A stretch of DNA of 36,423 nucleotides, taken from the NCBI RefSeq assembly GCF_014651055.1, contig NZ_BMWD01000017.1, forward strand, positions 154,090 through 190,512, written 5' to 3'. The stretch is from Streptomyces fructofermentans (lineage in GTDB: Bacteria > Actinomycetota > Actinomycetes > Streptomycetales > Streptomycetaceae). The notes under the pieces were generated by a model. It was not told the origin of the DNA, searched no databases, and saw nothing but the letters and a program-made list of their open reading frames with translations. Positions 1 to 7,953 of this stretch are shown here, in pieces (positions within the stretch are counted from its first letter, which is position 1; every line of letters begins with the position of its first letter). Made by a program: the position numbers and the translations under genes.

Positions 1-54
1 CGCCCCCCGGCCCTGAACGCGGTGGACGCTCCGCCGCGGGCGCCACACGCGCCC

Positions 55-105
55 GCACACGACCGTGTCCCGCCGGACGACGTCCGGCGGGACACGGTCG
101 TGTGC
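55..105. terminator. Long perfect hairpin, probable bidirectional terminator
   Basis: Two 25-base arms (55-79 and 81-105) are exact reverse complements around a single central base at position 80. The structure begins 22 bases beyond the stop codon of the minus-strand LCP gene that ends at 127, so it would form at the 3' end of that transcript. There is no T-tract, as is usual for Streptomyces hairpin terminators. It would also stop transcription entering from the left. Confidence 0.8.
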
Positions 106-126
106 CGCCGTGGCCGGCGGCGGGGG

Positions 127-1776
127 TCAGAAGGTGAAGCCGTCCTGGATCTTCATGCACGCCCCGGTGTCGCCGCCGTTGAGCGGGCGGGACGACTCCG
201 GAGCCTTGGAGCCCTCCTTCGCCGCACTGGCCGGGTAGGCGTCCCCGGTGCGCCAGTCGCCGCCGACGGTCAGCGTGACCCCGGAGGCGTCGGTCGACTT
301 CCGCACCGAGGTCAGCGGCAGTCCGAGGGCCTTGGCCACGGCCTGCGCGTCACCTTCGAGGTCGGCGCTCGGAAAGGTGATGGACGTCTTCGCCAGCGGA
401 GTGTTCTGGGTGTCCACCTGGGCCAGCGCGAACCCCTTGCCCTGGAGCACCCCCGCGACCGCCGTGGCCCGCTGGGGAGTCGGCGCCTGGCCGTTCACGC
501 CGGTGCCGTTGCGCACCGCGACGGCGATCCTGTCGTCGGCGGCGGCCGGGTCCTTGGACGTCTCGGCGGCCTTGCGCTTGGACGCCTTGCCGTCCAGGGA
601 CAGGTCCTCGCGCACCATCTCGAAGAGCTGGTCGGCGTCGCCCGGCTTCGGTACGACCCGGTTCTCGTTCAGCGACCACGGCACCGTGGGCATCGTGGTC
701 ATGGTGATGCGGTCGGCGGGGACCTTGCGCAGCTCGTTGGCGAGGTCGTACAGCTTGGTGACCGTGCCGAGGCCGTGGTCCACGGTGATCGACTCGGTGG
801 CCTCCTCGGCCAGCTTGCGCAGCTTGTTGGGGCTGCCCAGGGTGGCGTTGTCGCGCAGCTCGCGGACCATCGAGTTCATGTACATGTGCTGGGCGTGGGC
901 ACGGGCGAGGTCGGTGCCGTCCTCGAAGCCGTATCGGGTGCGCAGCCACTGCAGCGCCTGCTTGCCCTTCACCGGGTGCGTGCCCCTGGTGAGCTTCAGG
1001 CCCGAGCCCTTGCCGTCGGAGGTCAGGGAGTGGACGTTCTTGCGCACACAGACCGGCACACCGCCGATGGCGTCCGCCATGGAGACCACGCCGGCGAAGT
1101 CGATCTTCATGAAGTGGTCGATGTGGATGCCGGTCAACTGGTCCCAGGTCGCGACCGTGCAACCGGGTCCGCCGCGGCCCAGCGACTCGTTCGTCATCGC
1201 CATGGACCGGGCCTCGTAGACCTTGTCGCCGTCCTCGCCGTCGACGCACTTGGGAATCGGCAGCATCGTGTCGCGGGGCATGCTGACCACCGACATGTTG
1301 CTGCGGTCGGCCGACAGGTGCAGCAGCATCTGGACGTCCGCGAGTTCCGGAGCGCCCACGCTCTCCTTGTGGCCGCCCAGCTTGAGGTTCTCCGGCGTGT
1401 TCCGGCTGTCCGAACCGATCAGCAGGATGTTCAGCGGGGTCTGGCCCGCGGCGTTCGGCTTCGGCTTGGCCGCCTGCTTCTCGCCGAGGTTCAGTTCGTC
1501 CTTCTTGATGTTGTTGTTGAGGTGCTGGTAGTAGAGGTAACCGGCCCCGGCCGTGCCGAGTATCAGCACCGCCACGATCATGGCGAACCACCGCAGTATG
1601 CGGCGCTTCCGGCGCGGGGGGTGCGGCTGCCCGCCACTGTCCCGGCCGCGCCTGCCGCGTCGTCCGGGCTTCCGGTGCGCGGGCTCCTCCCCAGGAACAC
1701 CGCTTTCCGGACCTGACTCCTGAGTGTGCCGGACGCTCGGTCGCGCCCCCTCCCCACGCACACTGCTGCCTACCAT
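127..1776 (-). CDS. LCP family protein (LytR-CpsA-Psr) with C-terminal LytR_C domain
   Basis: A predicted 549-residue membrane-anchored ligase. LCP enzymes move undecaprenyl-linked glycopolymers (teichoic-acid-like polymers, capsule) onto peptidoglycan outside the membrane. An Arg/Pro-rich cytoplasmic N-terminus (1-60) is followed by one membrane helix (about 61-83), then the LCP domain with GSDSR at 121-125, SMPRD at 165-169 and the RTR motif at 279-281. A LytR_C domain follows at about 415-505. The usual Asp-Thr pair after the first motif reads ADVQML here (146-151), so Thr is replaced by Val. I chose the ATG at 1776 because GGGAGG/AGGGAG precedes it; a start at 1842 is possible in frame but has no better ribosome site. 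It is the last of three consecutive LCP genes on this strand and ends at a strong terminator. The upstream gap carries a phased repeat array, which suggests its own regulation. The specific polymer is unknown. Confidence 0.9.
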   Translation of the reverse strand: MVGSSVRGEGARPSVRHTQESGPESGVPGEEPAHRKPGRRGRRGRDSGGQPHPPRRKRRILRWFAMIVAVLILGTAGAGYLYYQHLNNNIKKDELNLGEKQAAKPKPNAAGQTPLNILLIGSDSRNTPENLKLGGHKESVGAPELADVQMLLHLSADRSNMSVVSMPRDTMLPIPKCVDGEDGDKVYEARSMAMTNESLGRGGPGCTVATWDQLTGIHIDHFMKIDFAGVVSMADAIGGVPVCVRKNVHSLTSDGKGSGLKLTRGTHPVKGKQALQWLRTRYGFEDGTDLARAHAQHMYMNSMVRELRDNATLGSPNKLRKLAEEATESITVDHGLGTVTKLYDLANELRKVPADRITMTTMPTVPWSLNENRVVPKPGDADQLFEMVREDLSLDGKASKRKAAETSKDPAAADDRIAVAVRNGTGVNGQAPTPQRATAVAGVLQGKGFALAQVDTQNTPLAKTSITFPSADLEGDAQAVAKALGLPLTSVRKSTDASGVTLTVGGDWRTGDAYPASAAKEGSKAPESSRPLNGGDTGACMKIQDGFTF

Positions 1777-1820
1777 CTCCCTGCCCCTCCCACCCTGTAC
1801 CTGACAAACGGGCCCGTCCA

Positions 1821-1900
1821 TGCGTCCGGTGGACGCACCCACGTCTTGTTAGACGCTCAGGCGCCCCATTGGATGCACTGGCGTTCTGTGAGACGCGTGA
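1821..1900. repeat. Four direct repeats at exact 20-bp spacing, operator-like
   Basis: The hexamer RGAYGC occurs at 1831, 1851, 1871 and 1891 (GGACGC, AGACGC, GGATGC, AGACGC), one copy every 20 bases, or about two helical turns. Most units carry a partner GCGTC-like half on the left, giving an interrupted inverted repeat (GCGTC...GACGC in unit 1; CGTCT...AGACG in unit 2). The array is wholly intergenic, 45 to 125 bases upstream of the LCP start at 1776 and just past the stop of the preceding LCP gene. This placement fits a cooperative regulator-binding array; the regulator is not identifiable from sequence. Confidence 0.65.
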
Positions 1901-1916
1901 CGGACCCGTCAGGTCA

Positions 1917-3659
1917 TCAACTGGCGCACACTGACTTGTCGGCCGTGGACTTCTGGATCCCCTCCGGCGCCTTCGACGGAGCGGTCAGCGACACTCCGGC
2001 ACCCTTGAAGTCCTTGCCCAGGGTCAGCACGATCGCGGGCAGACCCTGTGAATTCGTCTCGCTCTTTCCGGGCTTCATCGCCGAGGCGGGCAGGCCCATG
2101 AGGTCGGCCAGCTTGCGTGCCTGGTCCGCCTGGTCGGGCGAGTACTCGACGGTCGTCCTGCTCAGCGTCTCGTCGGCGTTGCCGAGCTGGCTGGACTTGG
2201 TGACGCCCTGGCTGTTCTGGAGCCAGTCGAGCGTCTCCTGCGCCGAGCCGGCCGGGGCCCCGCCGTTGTAGACGTCGACGCGGATCTCGGAGGCGGCGGA
2301 GCGAGTGCCCTTCAGCCGGGCGGCGACCTCCGCCTTCTCCTTCTTCGCCTTCTTCTTGACCTCGGTGAACGAGACGTCGTCCTTGATCATCGAGAAGACC
2401 TGGGGCGCGGCCGCCGGATCGACGATGACCGTCTTCCTGACGGCACCGTCGGCCGGGTTGTCCCGCACCGGGACCGTGGTGAACGTGATGTTCTTCGGCG
2501 GCACCTTCTTCAGCTCCAGTGCCACGTCCTTGAGCGTGTCCACCTTGCCGATGCCGGTGTCCACGGTCAGGGCCTTGGTGGCGGCCTCGGCCAGCTTCAC
2601 GAGCTTGCGCGGGCTGGTGAGGGTGTCGCTGGAGGACATCTTGCGCATCAGGGAGCCCAGGAACTGCTGCTGGACCTTGATGCGGTCGAGGTCGCCCTGG
2701 TTGCCGAAGCTGTGGCGCGTGCGCACGAAGGCCAGCGCCTGCTCGCCCGCGACGGTGGACTTGCCCTTCGGCAGCTTGAGCTTCGACTCCTCGTCGTCGA
2801 CGGCCTTCGCCACGCACACCTCGACGCCGCCGACGGCGGTCGTGAGCGTCTTGACCGCGTTGAAGTCGGCCATCATGAAGTGGTCCACCGGGATGCCCGT
2901 CACGGCCTTGACCGTGCGCATGGTGCAGCCGGGGTCGCGCTCGGACTGGCCGAGGCTGGTGTTGAAGCGCTGGGCGGGCGTGCCGGCGATGTCCTTGGTG
3001 GAGCCGTCCTCCTGGATGGTCGGACAGTTCGGGATGTCGACGACGAGGTCGCGCGGGATGCTCATCGCGGTCGCGTTCGAACGGTCCTTGGCCACGTGCA
3101 GCAGGATGTTGGTGTCGGCGTGCCCGACGCTGCCGGCGTCGCCGTACCCCTCGTTCCCCTTACCGGTACGTTTGTCCGTTCCGATGATCAGGATGTTGAA
3201 GGCCTCGTCCTTGCTGAAGCCCTTGGCCCCGGCGTCGCCGACGTTCGTCGTCTGGACGTTGCCCTCGAGGTGCTTGAGGTAGAGGTATCCCGCGGCCGAG
3301 ACGCCCACCAGCACGAAGGCCATGGTGCCGCCGGTCCACAGCAGCACCTTCTTGGCCCGCGACGCCTTGGGCTTCGTACGCGTCCGGCGGCGGCCCGGAA
3401 GCGGCTCCTCCGGTGCGCCCCGGCGCCTGCGGGGGCCCGGCACATCGTTGTCGGGGAGAGGGTCGCGCTCCCGTCCGGGCGCGGTGCGCGGCGATGCCGC
3501 CGCCGCTCCGGCGCGCGACACGGTTCTCCGGGGACCGGGAACTCCCGACTGCGGTGCGGAAGCCTGCAGTCGCAGTTCGTAGTCGCCGGTGTTCGGGTTG
3601 AGTACCCACTGGTCTGCGGGGTCGATATTGTCCGCCCGCCCACGGCCTTGCGCGTCCAC
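1917..3659 (-). CDS. LCP family protein (LytR-CpsA-Psr) with LytR_C domain
   Basis: Predicted 580 residues from a GTG at 3659, preceded by GGAGGA about 12 bases upstream. The N-terminal segment starts VDAQGRGRAD and contains VLNPNTGDYELRL, then a long Arg/Pro-rich stretch. A membrane helix lies at about 103-125. The LCP domain has GTDKR at 160-164, HADTNILL at 180-187 and IPRD at 201-204, all in good agreement with the family, so this copy looks catalytically intact. A LytR_C domain lies at roughly 455-540. The role is ligation of a lipid-carried glycopolymer to peptidoglycan. It is the second of three LCP genes; the 236-base gap before it (3660-3895) is long enough for its own promoter, with a TAGTGT-like -10 on the minus strand near 3785-3790 but no convincing -35. 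Which polymer each paralogue handles cannot be read from sequence. Confidence 0.9.
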   Translation of the reverse strand: MDAQGRGRADNIDPADQWVLNPNTGDYELRLQASAPQSGVPGPRRTVSRAGAAAASPRTAPGRERDPLPDNDVPGPRRRRGAPEEPLPGRRRTRTKPKASRAKKVLLWTGGTMAFVLVGVSAAGYLYLKHLEGNVQTTNVGDAGAKGFSKDEAFNILIIGTDKRTGKGNEGYGDAGSVGHADTNILLHVAKDRSNATAMSIPRDLVVDIPNCPTIQEDGSTKDIAGTPAQRFNTSLGQSERDPGCTMRTVKAVTGIPVDHFMMADFNAVKTLTTAVGGVEVCVAKAVDDEESKLKLPKGKSTVAGEQALAFVRTRHSFGNQGDLDRIKVQQQFLGSLMRKMSSSDTLTSPRKLVKLAEAATKALTVDTGIGKVDTLKDVALELKKVPPKNITFTTVPVRDNPADGAVRKTVIVDPAAAPQVFSMIKDDVSFTEVKKKAKKEKAEVAARLKGTRSAASEIRVDVYNGGAPAGSAQETLDWLQNSQGVTKSSQLGNADETLSRTTVEYSPDQADQARKLADLMGLPASAMKPGKSETNSQGLPAIVLTLGKDFKGAGVSLTAPSKAPEGIQKSTADKSVCAS

Positions 3660-3895
3660 GGTTGTTTGAGTCCTCCGTCGGGGCCACGCGGCGCCTTTCC
3701 CCCTCAAAAGGCGCTCGGTCACTCGGTCCAACAGTGCGCGACCTCAGGTGAAGACCTCATGGCCGGGTGCACCGGATCGCTCACACTAGCCGTCCAGTTC
3801 GGCGGCGAGCGACGCCAGTGACAAATTCCACGTCCCTACAACCGGGCAATACGGCGCAATTGTTAGAGCAGATGTTCTCTGCCTTGGGGTGAGCT

Positions 3896-5212
3896 TTACC
3901 CGCAGGCATCCTCGGCGGCCGTGTTTCCCCGGAAAGTCGGCGCGGGACTCGTCGAGGGAGGGGGTTCTTCGAGCCGGTTCCCGCCCGCCGCGCCGCGTTC
4001 CCCGCCGCGGTCGCCCGCCGTGTCCCGGTGGTTCGGCGCGTCGGCGGCTCCGCGCGGCGGGCCGCCGCGCCGGCCGCCGGCGCCGCGCGGCACCGAACTG
4101 TCCATCTTTGCGCTGGAATACGATGGAATGCGCTTCGTGACCACCAGAGGGGCGTCCGTACGCAGCCGTTCGAAGAGCCGCTCGGCCTCGGGTTCCACGA
4201 GCTGGTCGCGATTGGCGTTGTGGACGTAGGCCTCGCGCGGCACGGTGAGGAACTGCACCCGGTCGGTGGGGATGTTGCGCATCCCGCGCACCAGGTCGTA
4301 CAGGCCCCGCAGGCTCGCGAGCCCCGGGTCGGTGGTGAGCGACGAGGTCGCGGCGTCCAGCACCGGGTAGAGCTTCACCGGATTGAGCAGTACGTCGTTG
4401 CTGCGCACCTTGCTGACGAGGGCGCCGAGGAAGCGCTGCTGGCGGTCCATCCGGTCCGTGTCGCTGCCGTTGCCGATGCTCTTGCGGGCGCGGACGTAGC
4501 CGAGGGCCTGCTCGCCGTTGAGCGTCACCTTGCCCGCGGGCAGCCGCAGCTTGGCGGCGCGGTCGTCGATCGGCTTCGTCAGGCACACCTCGACCCCGTC
4601 CACCGCGTCGACCATGTCCTTGAAGCCGTGGAAGTCCACGACCATGTGGTGGTCGATCCGGATGTCGGTCATCTTCTCGACCGTACGGATCGTGCAGGCC
4701 GAACCGCCCTTCTGGAACGCGTAGTTGAACATCGCGAACATGGGCTCGGTGCGGGTGCCGTCCGGCCGCCGGCAGCTCGGCACGTCCACCATGAGGTCGC
4801 GGGGTATCGAGACGGCCGTGGCACTGAGCCGGTTCGCCGCGAGGTGCAGCAGGATGGTGGTGTCGGAGCGCTCGGTGCCGGAGTCCCGCCCGTACTTGCC
4901 GTTGCCCCGGCCCGACCGCGAGTCCGATCCGATCAGCAGGATGTTCTGCGCGTCGCGCACCAGCGAGGTGGGCCGTTCCTTCTCGTACCGCGCGAGCTCG
5001 GCCGCCGCGTCGCTGTCCGCCGTGATGTTGCCGTTCAGCTTCTGGTAGACGGCCCAGCCAGCGCCGGCGGCGGCCAGCAGGGTCACCCCGACGCCGATGC
5101 CCGCGTACCGCAGCCACCGCCGTCGACGCCGTGCGACACCGGCCCCGGTGGGTGACGCGCCCGCCCCGGGCCCGAGCGTCCCCTCGCCGGAAGTCCCTCC
5201 GCTGCCGCTCAC
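3896..5212 (-). CDS. LCP family protein (LytR-CpsA-Psr), no LytR_C domain
   Basis: Predicted 438 residues. I place the start at the GTG at 5212 because AGGGGTGG lies 7 bases upstream; the ATG at 5230 overlaps that ribosome site. The order is a short cytoplasmic segment, a membrane helix at about 34-56, then the LCP domain with GSDSR (95-99), RSDTTILLHL (115-124) and IPRD (136-139). Unlike the other two copies it lacks a LytR_C domain and ends in a Gly/Arg/Pro-rich tail from about residue 360. That abrupt compositional change could be natural disorder or an old frameshift. It follows a TIGR03089 gene on the same strand after a 168-base gap that contains a hairpin, so co-transcription is only partial at best. 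Confidence 0.9.
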   Translation of the reverse strand: MSGSGGTSGEGTLGPGAGASPTGAGVARRRRRWLRYAGIGVGVTLLAAAGAGWAVYQKLNGNITADSDAAAELARYEKERPTSLVRDAQNILLIGSDSRSGRGNGKYGRDSGTERSDTTILLHLAANRLSATAVSIPRDLMVDVPSCRRPDGTRTEPMFAMFNYAFQKGGSACTIRTVEKMTDIRIDHHMVVDFHGFKDMVDAVDGVEVCLTKPIDDRAAKLRLPAGKVTLNGEQALGYVRARKSIGNGSDTDRMDRQQRFLGALVSKVRSNDVLLNPVKLYPVLDAATSSLTTDPGLASLRGLYDLVRGMRNIPTDRVQFLTVPREAYVHNANRDQLVEPEAERLFERLRTDAPLVVTKRIPSYSSAKMDSSVPRGAGGRRGGPPRGAADAPNHRDTAGDRGGERGAAGGNRLEEPPPSTSPAPTFRGNTAAEDACG

Positions 5213-5341
5213 GTCGGTACCACCCCTCATGGCGTAGGGACTGGACTGCTCCTACGACCATGGCCCGAACGGGGGCGGGCGGCGCCGGGGGCTGCGCCGA
5301 ACGGGGGACGCGCGGTTGCCGTCCACGAGGCGGGCGGGGGC

Positions 5342-5377
5342 GGGCCCCGGCCGGGCGGGAGACGCCCCGGCGGGCCC
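5342..5377 (-). terminator. GC-rich hairpin after the TIGR03089 gene
   Basis: Outer arms GGGCCC at 5342-5347 and 5372-5377 enclose further imperfectly paired CCGG-rich arms around a GGAGA loop. It sits 3 bases after the minus-strand stop at 5381, so it is placed as a terminator or attenuator between that gene and the LCP gene starting at 5212. The arms contain bulges. Confidence 0.5.
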
Positions 5378-5380
5378 GGC

Positions 5381-6136
5381 TCAGCGGGCCGTGGCCGTCA
5401 CCCGCTCGCTCTCGATCCGCTTGGCCAGCGCGTCCTCGCCGAGCCGGTCGAGGTTCCGGCACAGCACCACGGAGCCGCCCGCGGCCAGCGGGGCGTACAG
5501 CCCGGCGCTCAGTCCGTCCCACGTGTCGTAGGGGAGGCCGGACAGCAGCCGCGAGCCGGGACCGGTCAGGTCGAGTCCGGGAGCGTCGGCGCGCGAGCGG
5601 TCGACGACCTCGGCCCCCGTCAGCTCCGCACCGGCGACGATCAGCGCGGCGGCCTCCGGGTCCACGGGGGCGTACGGCCGGAACAGGTCTCCCTGGCTCG
5701 GCACCTCGACCGCGTAGTCGGCGTACCCGGCGGGCGGCTGCGGGAAGCGCCGCCCCAGCGGTGCGAGCGACAGGGCGATCCGCTCGCCGGAGCAGGCGAG
5801 CCCGTCCTCGAAGCGGCCGGGTCCGGCGACCACGTGGTCGGCGGCGGACGGGTCGCCCGCGATGTCCGCGACCACGCCCGCGGACGAGCACGCGAGCAGC
5901 CACACCGCCGTCTGCCAGTGGGCCGGCAGCAGCAGCGCGACCCGCTCGCCGGGCTCGGCGGCCAGCTCGTTCTGGATGAGATTGGCGGTCTTGGCCACCC
6001 AATTGGCGAAGGTGGCCACGGACAGTTCGACCCGTTCGCCGGTGGCGTCGTCGTAGAAGGTCACCAGGGGGCGCGCGGGATCCGTGGCGAGCGCGGATCG
6101 CAGCAGGTCGGCGGGGGTGCGGTCGGTGGCGTTCAC
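5381..6136 (-). CDS. TIGR03089 family protein (truncated ANL adenylation-like domain)
   Basis: Predicted 251 residues from the GTG at 6136 (VNATDRTPADLLRSAL); a TTG three codons upstream is also in frame. The sequence resembles the N-terminal part of AMP-binding (acyl-CoA synthetase/adenylation) enzymes: a TFYDDATGERVELS start, a WVAKTANLI helix and ALLLPAHWQTAVWLLA. At about half normal length it lacks the C-terminal domain and I do not see the Thr/Ser-Gly-rich ATP loop. Enzymatic activity is therefore doubtful. The family is actinobacterial and lies beside LCP genes in mycobacteria (Rv3268 next to Rv3267, from memory), which suggests an envelope-related role, but its function is not established. 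It is divergent from the secreted amidase at 6241. Confidence 0.85.
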   Translation of the reverse strand: MNATDRTPADLLRSALATDPARPLVTFYDDATGERVELSVATFANWVAKTANLIQNELAAEPGERVALLLPAHWQTAVWLLACSSAGVVADIAGDPSAADHVVAGPGRFEDGLACSGERIALSLAPLGRRFPQPPAGYADYAVEVPSQGDLFRPYAPVDPEAAALIVAGAELTGAEVVDRSRADAPGLDLTGPGSRLLSGLPYDTWDGLSAGLYAPLAAGGSVVLCRNLDRLGEDALAKRIESERVTATAR

Positions 6137-6240
6137 GGGACGCAAGCGTACGCGGGCACCGCCCCGCGCGAAGCGGTGAGGGACACCGGTTCGGCCGAGT
6201 CCGCCGGACGGCCCGTCAAATCCCCAATGGACAGATAAGT

Positions 6241-7788
6241 ATGACTATGTCCAGGATCAGGGGCATGCGCGGACAACTTGCTTCCTCGATCGCCGTCACG
6301 TGTGCGGCCGCCCTGGCCCTCCCGCTGGCACTGTCCTCCGACGCCATGGCCACGGCGGCGCCACGGACGGCCGGGCAGCCCACCGCCGGACAACCGGGCG
6401 CCGGACAGCCCGCCGCCGAACGGCCGGGCGCGGCGCCGGTCTCCACCGGACGGGCCGCCGTTCCCGGCAGTACCCAGTCCCTCCCACTCACCCCCCTCGC
6501 CGACGCCTCGTCACCCTCCTCCCCTTCCTCTCCTTCCTCTCCTTCCTCCCCTTCCTCTCCTTCCTCCCCTTCCTCCTCCGCCACCACCGACCGCACCCTG
6601 CCCCCCGCCGCGGCCCAGGGCCTCGCGCGGCGGGACGTACGGCACTTCTCCCTCGTCGGCGTCGTCTGGGACAACCCCGACGCCGAACTGCACGGCCGGG
6701 TCCAGGTCCGCACCCGTGCCACCGGCACCACCCGGTGGTCCGGCTGGCTGGACGTGGACACCCACAACCAGGAGCACGCGGCCGACCCGGGCACCGAGGA
6801 GCGCACCTCCGGTCGCGTCCGCGGTTCCACGGCCCCGCTCTGGGTCGGCGCCTCCGACGGGGTGGAGGTCCGCGTCGAGGCCGAGGCGGACGGCCGGGAG
6901 GGCGCCGGCCGGGCGGACCGGGCGGGCGATCCGCTCCCGCGGGGCCTGCACGTCGAACTGGTCGACCCCGGCGCCGAGCCCCCGCCGCAGGGCCCGGAGG
7001 CGGACGCCCCGCGGGTCAACGTCCTGACGGCGGAGGCCGCCGCTTCCTCCGCCGTCAACGCCGACCTCGCCCCGCTCGGCGCCACCGAGATCCCGGCCCT
7101 GAGCAAGAAGGAGACGGAGGCCGATCTGCTCGCGGCCCGCGGCGGAGCCGGGGCGGACGCGGTGGACCAGCGGGCGAAGCCGTACATCGGGGCGCGCCCG
7201 AGCATCGTCACCCGCAACGGCTGGGGTGCCGACGAGCAGCTCCGCGAGCGGAACTTCAGCTACACGAAGACCGTGAAGGCGGCCTTCGTGCACCACACCG
7301 CCTCGGGCAACAACTACGCCTGCGCGCAGGCGTCTTCAGTCATCCGCAGTATCTACCGCTACCACGTGAAGAGCAGTGGCTGGCGAGACATCGGCTACAA
7401 CTTCCTCGTCGACAAGTGCGGAAACATCTACGAGGGACGGGCCGGCGGCGTGGCGAAGGCCGTCATGGGCGCGCACACCCTCGGTTTCAACAGCAACAGC
7501 ATGGGGATCGCCGTCCTCGGGAGCTTCGGCGGCGCGGCCCCGCCCGCGGCGGCCGTCACGGGCATCGCCCGGCTGACGGCGTGGAAGCTCGGCCTCTTCG
7601 GGGCCAACCCGAAGGGCAAGACCTACCTCGTCTCGGGGGGCGGAAATCTCTACCGAAAAGGAACGAACGTCCGACTCAATGTAATCTCCGGTCACCGGGA
7701 CGGTTTCGCCACCGAATGCCCGGGCGGCCGGCTGTATGCGAAGCTCGGTACCGCCCGCACGACGTCGGCTCGCTACCAGGGACGATGA
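6241..7788 (+). CDS. Secreted peptidoglycan-recognition/N-acetylmuramoyl-L-alanine amidase domain protein
   Basis: Predicted 515 residues. A signal peptide (charged start, hydrophobic core 13-31, possible cleavage after AMA near 37) leads into an Ala/Pro/Ser-rich region with an SPS repeat (about 92-113). A middle domain (about 135-240) has a WSGWLDVDTH-type motif. The C-terminal PGRP/amidase_2 domain runs from about 321 to the end: NGWGADEQ, FVHHTASG with His351/352, GAHTLGFN (His412) and SGHRDGFATECPG (His485, Cys493). The His-His-Cys set is the zinc site of active family members, so cleavage of peptide stems from peptidoglycan is likely. No ribosome site precedes 6241 or the ATG at 6247, and a GATAAG -10-like element lies at 6233-6238, so a leaderless mRNA starting near 6247 is plausible. 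Linkage to LCP ligases fits wall remodelling. Confidence 0.9.
   Translation: MTMSRIRGMRGQLASSIAVTCAAALALPLALSSDAMATAAPRTAGQPTAGQPGAGQPAAERPGAAPVSTGRAAVPGSTQSLPLTPLADASSPSSPSSPSSPSSPSSPSSPSSSATTDRTLPPAAAQGLARRDVRHFSLVGVVWDNPDAELHGRVQVRTRATGTTRWSGWLDVDTHNQEHAADPGTEERTSGRVRGSTAPLWVGASDGVEVRVEAEADGREGAGRADRAGDPLPRGLHVELVDPGAEPPPQGPEADAPRVNVLTAEAAASSAVNADLAPLGATEIPALSKKETEADLLAARGGAGADAVDQRAKPYIGARPSIVTRNGWGADEQLRERNFSYTKTVKAAFVHHTASGNNYACAQASSVIRSIYRYHVKSSGWRDIGYNFLVDKCGNIYEGRAGGVAKAVMGAHTLGFNSNSMGIAVLGSFGGAAPPAAAVTGIARLTAWKLGLFGANPKGKTYLVSGGGNLYRKGTNVRLNVISGHRDGFATECPGGRLYAKLGTARTTSARYQGR
6514..6579 (+). repeat. 66-base pure pyrimidine tract of 9-base units inside the amidase gene
   Basis: Every base from 6514 to 6579 is C or T. 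It is built of variants of a 9-base unit encoding Ser-Pro-Ser, about seven copies. Because the unit is a multiple of three, copy-number changes would lengthen or shorten the linker without a frameshift. Pure pyrimidine/purine tracts with mirror symmetry can adopt triplex DNA, but that is inference. Confidence 0.85.
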
Positions 7789-7896
7789 GGTCCTGCCGAC
7801 GGGAAGCGCGAGGCCCTGCACACCGGGTCCCCCCTCCCCGGCGGCTCCCCACGCCATCCCCCCAGAGGCGCCCCACAGCCATCGAAACGGACTGCA

Positions 7897-7930
7897 TACA
7901 CTGGCCGGTCGAAAGAACTTTCGACCGGCC
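7897..7930 (+). promoter_or_regulatory. manC leader: -10-like TACACT followed by a perfect 28-bp palindrome
   Basis: A TACACT hexamer at 7897-7902 is followed directly by arms GGCCGGTCGAAAG (7903-7915) and CTTTCGACCGGCC (7918-7930), exact reverse complements with a 2-base centre. The nucleotidyltransferase GTG at 7954 with its AGGAAG site lies 23 bases downstream. If TACACT is the -10, the palindrome covers the start point and 5' untranslated region, where it could be an operator or an mRNA hairpin. No clear -35 is seen. Confidence 0.65.
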
Positions 7931-7953
7931 CCAGCAGGAAGCAGAGACGACAG

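Noticed and set aside
22..1716. Long plus-strand open frame opposite the first LCP gene
   Set aside because: Low-complexity translation with no motif, while the minus strand encodes a complete LCP protein with signature residues.
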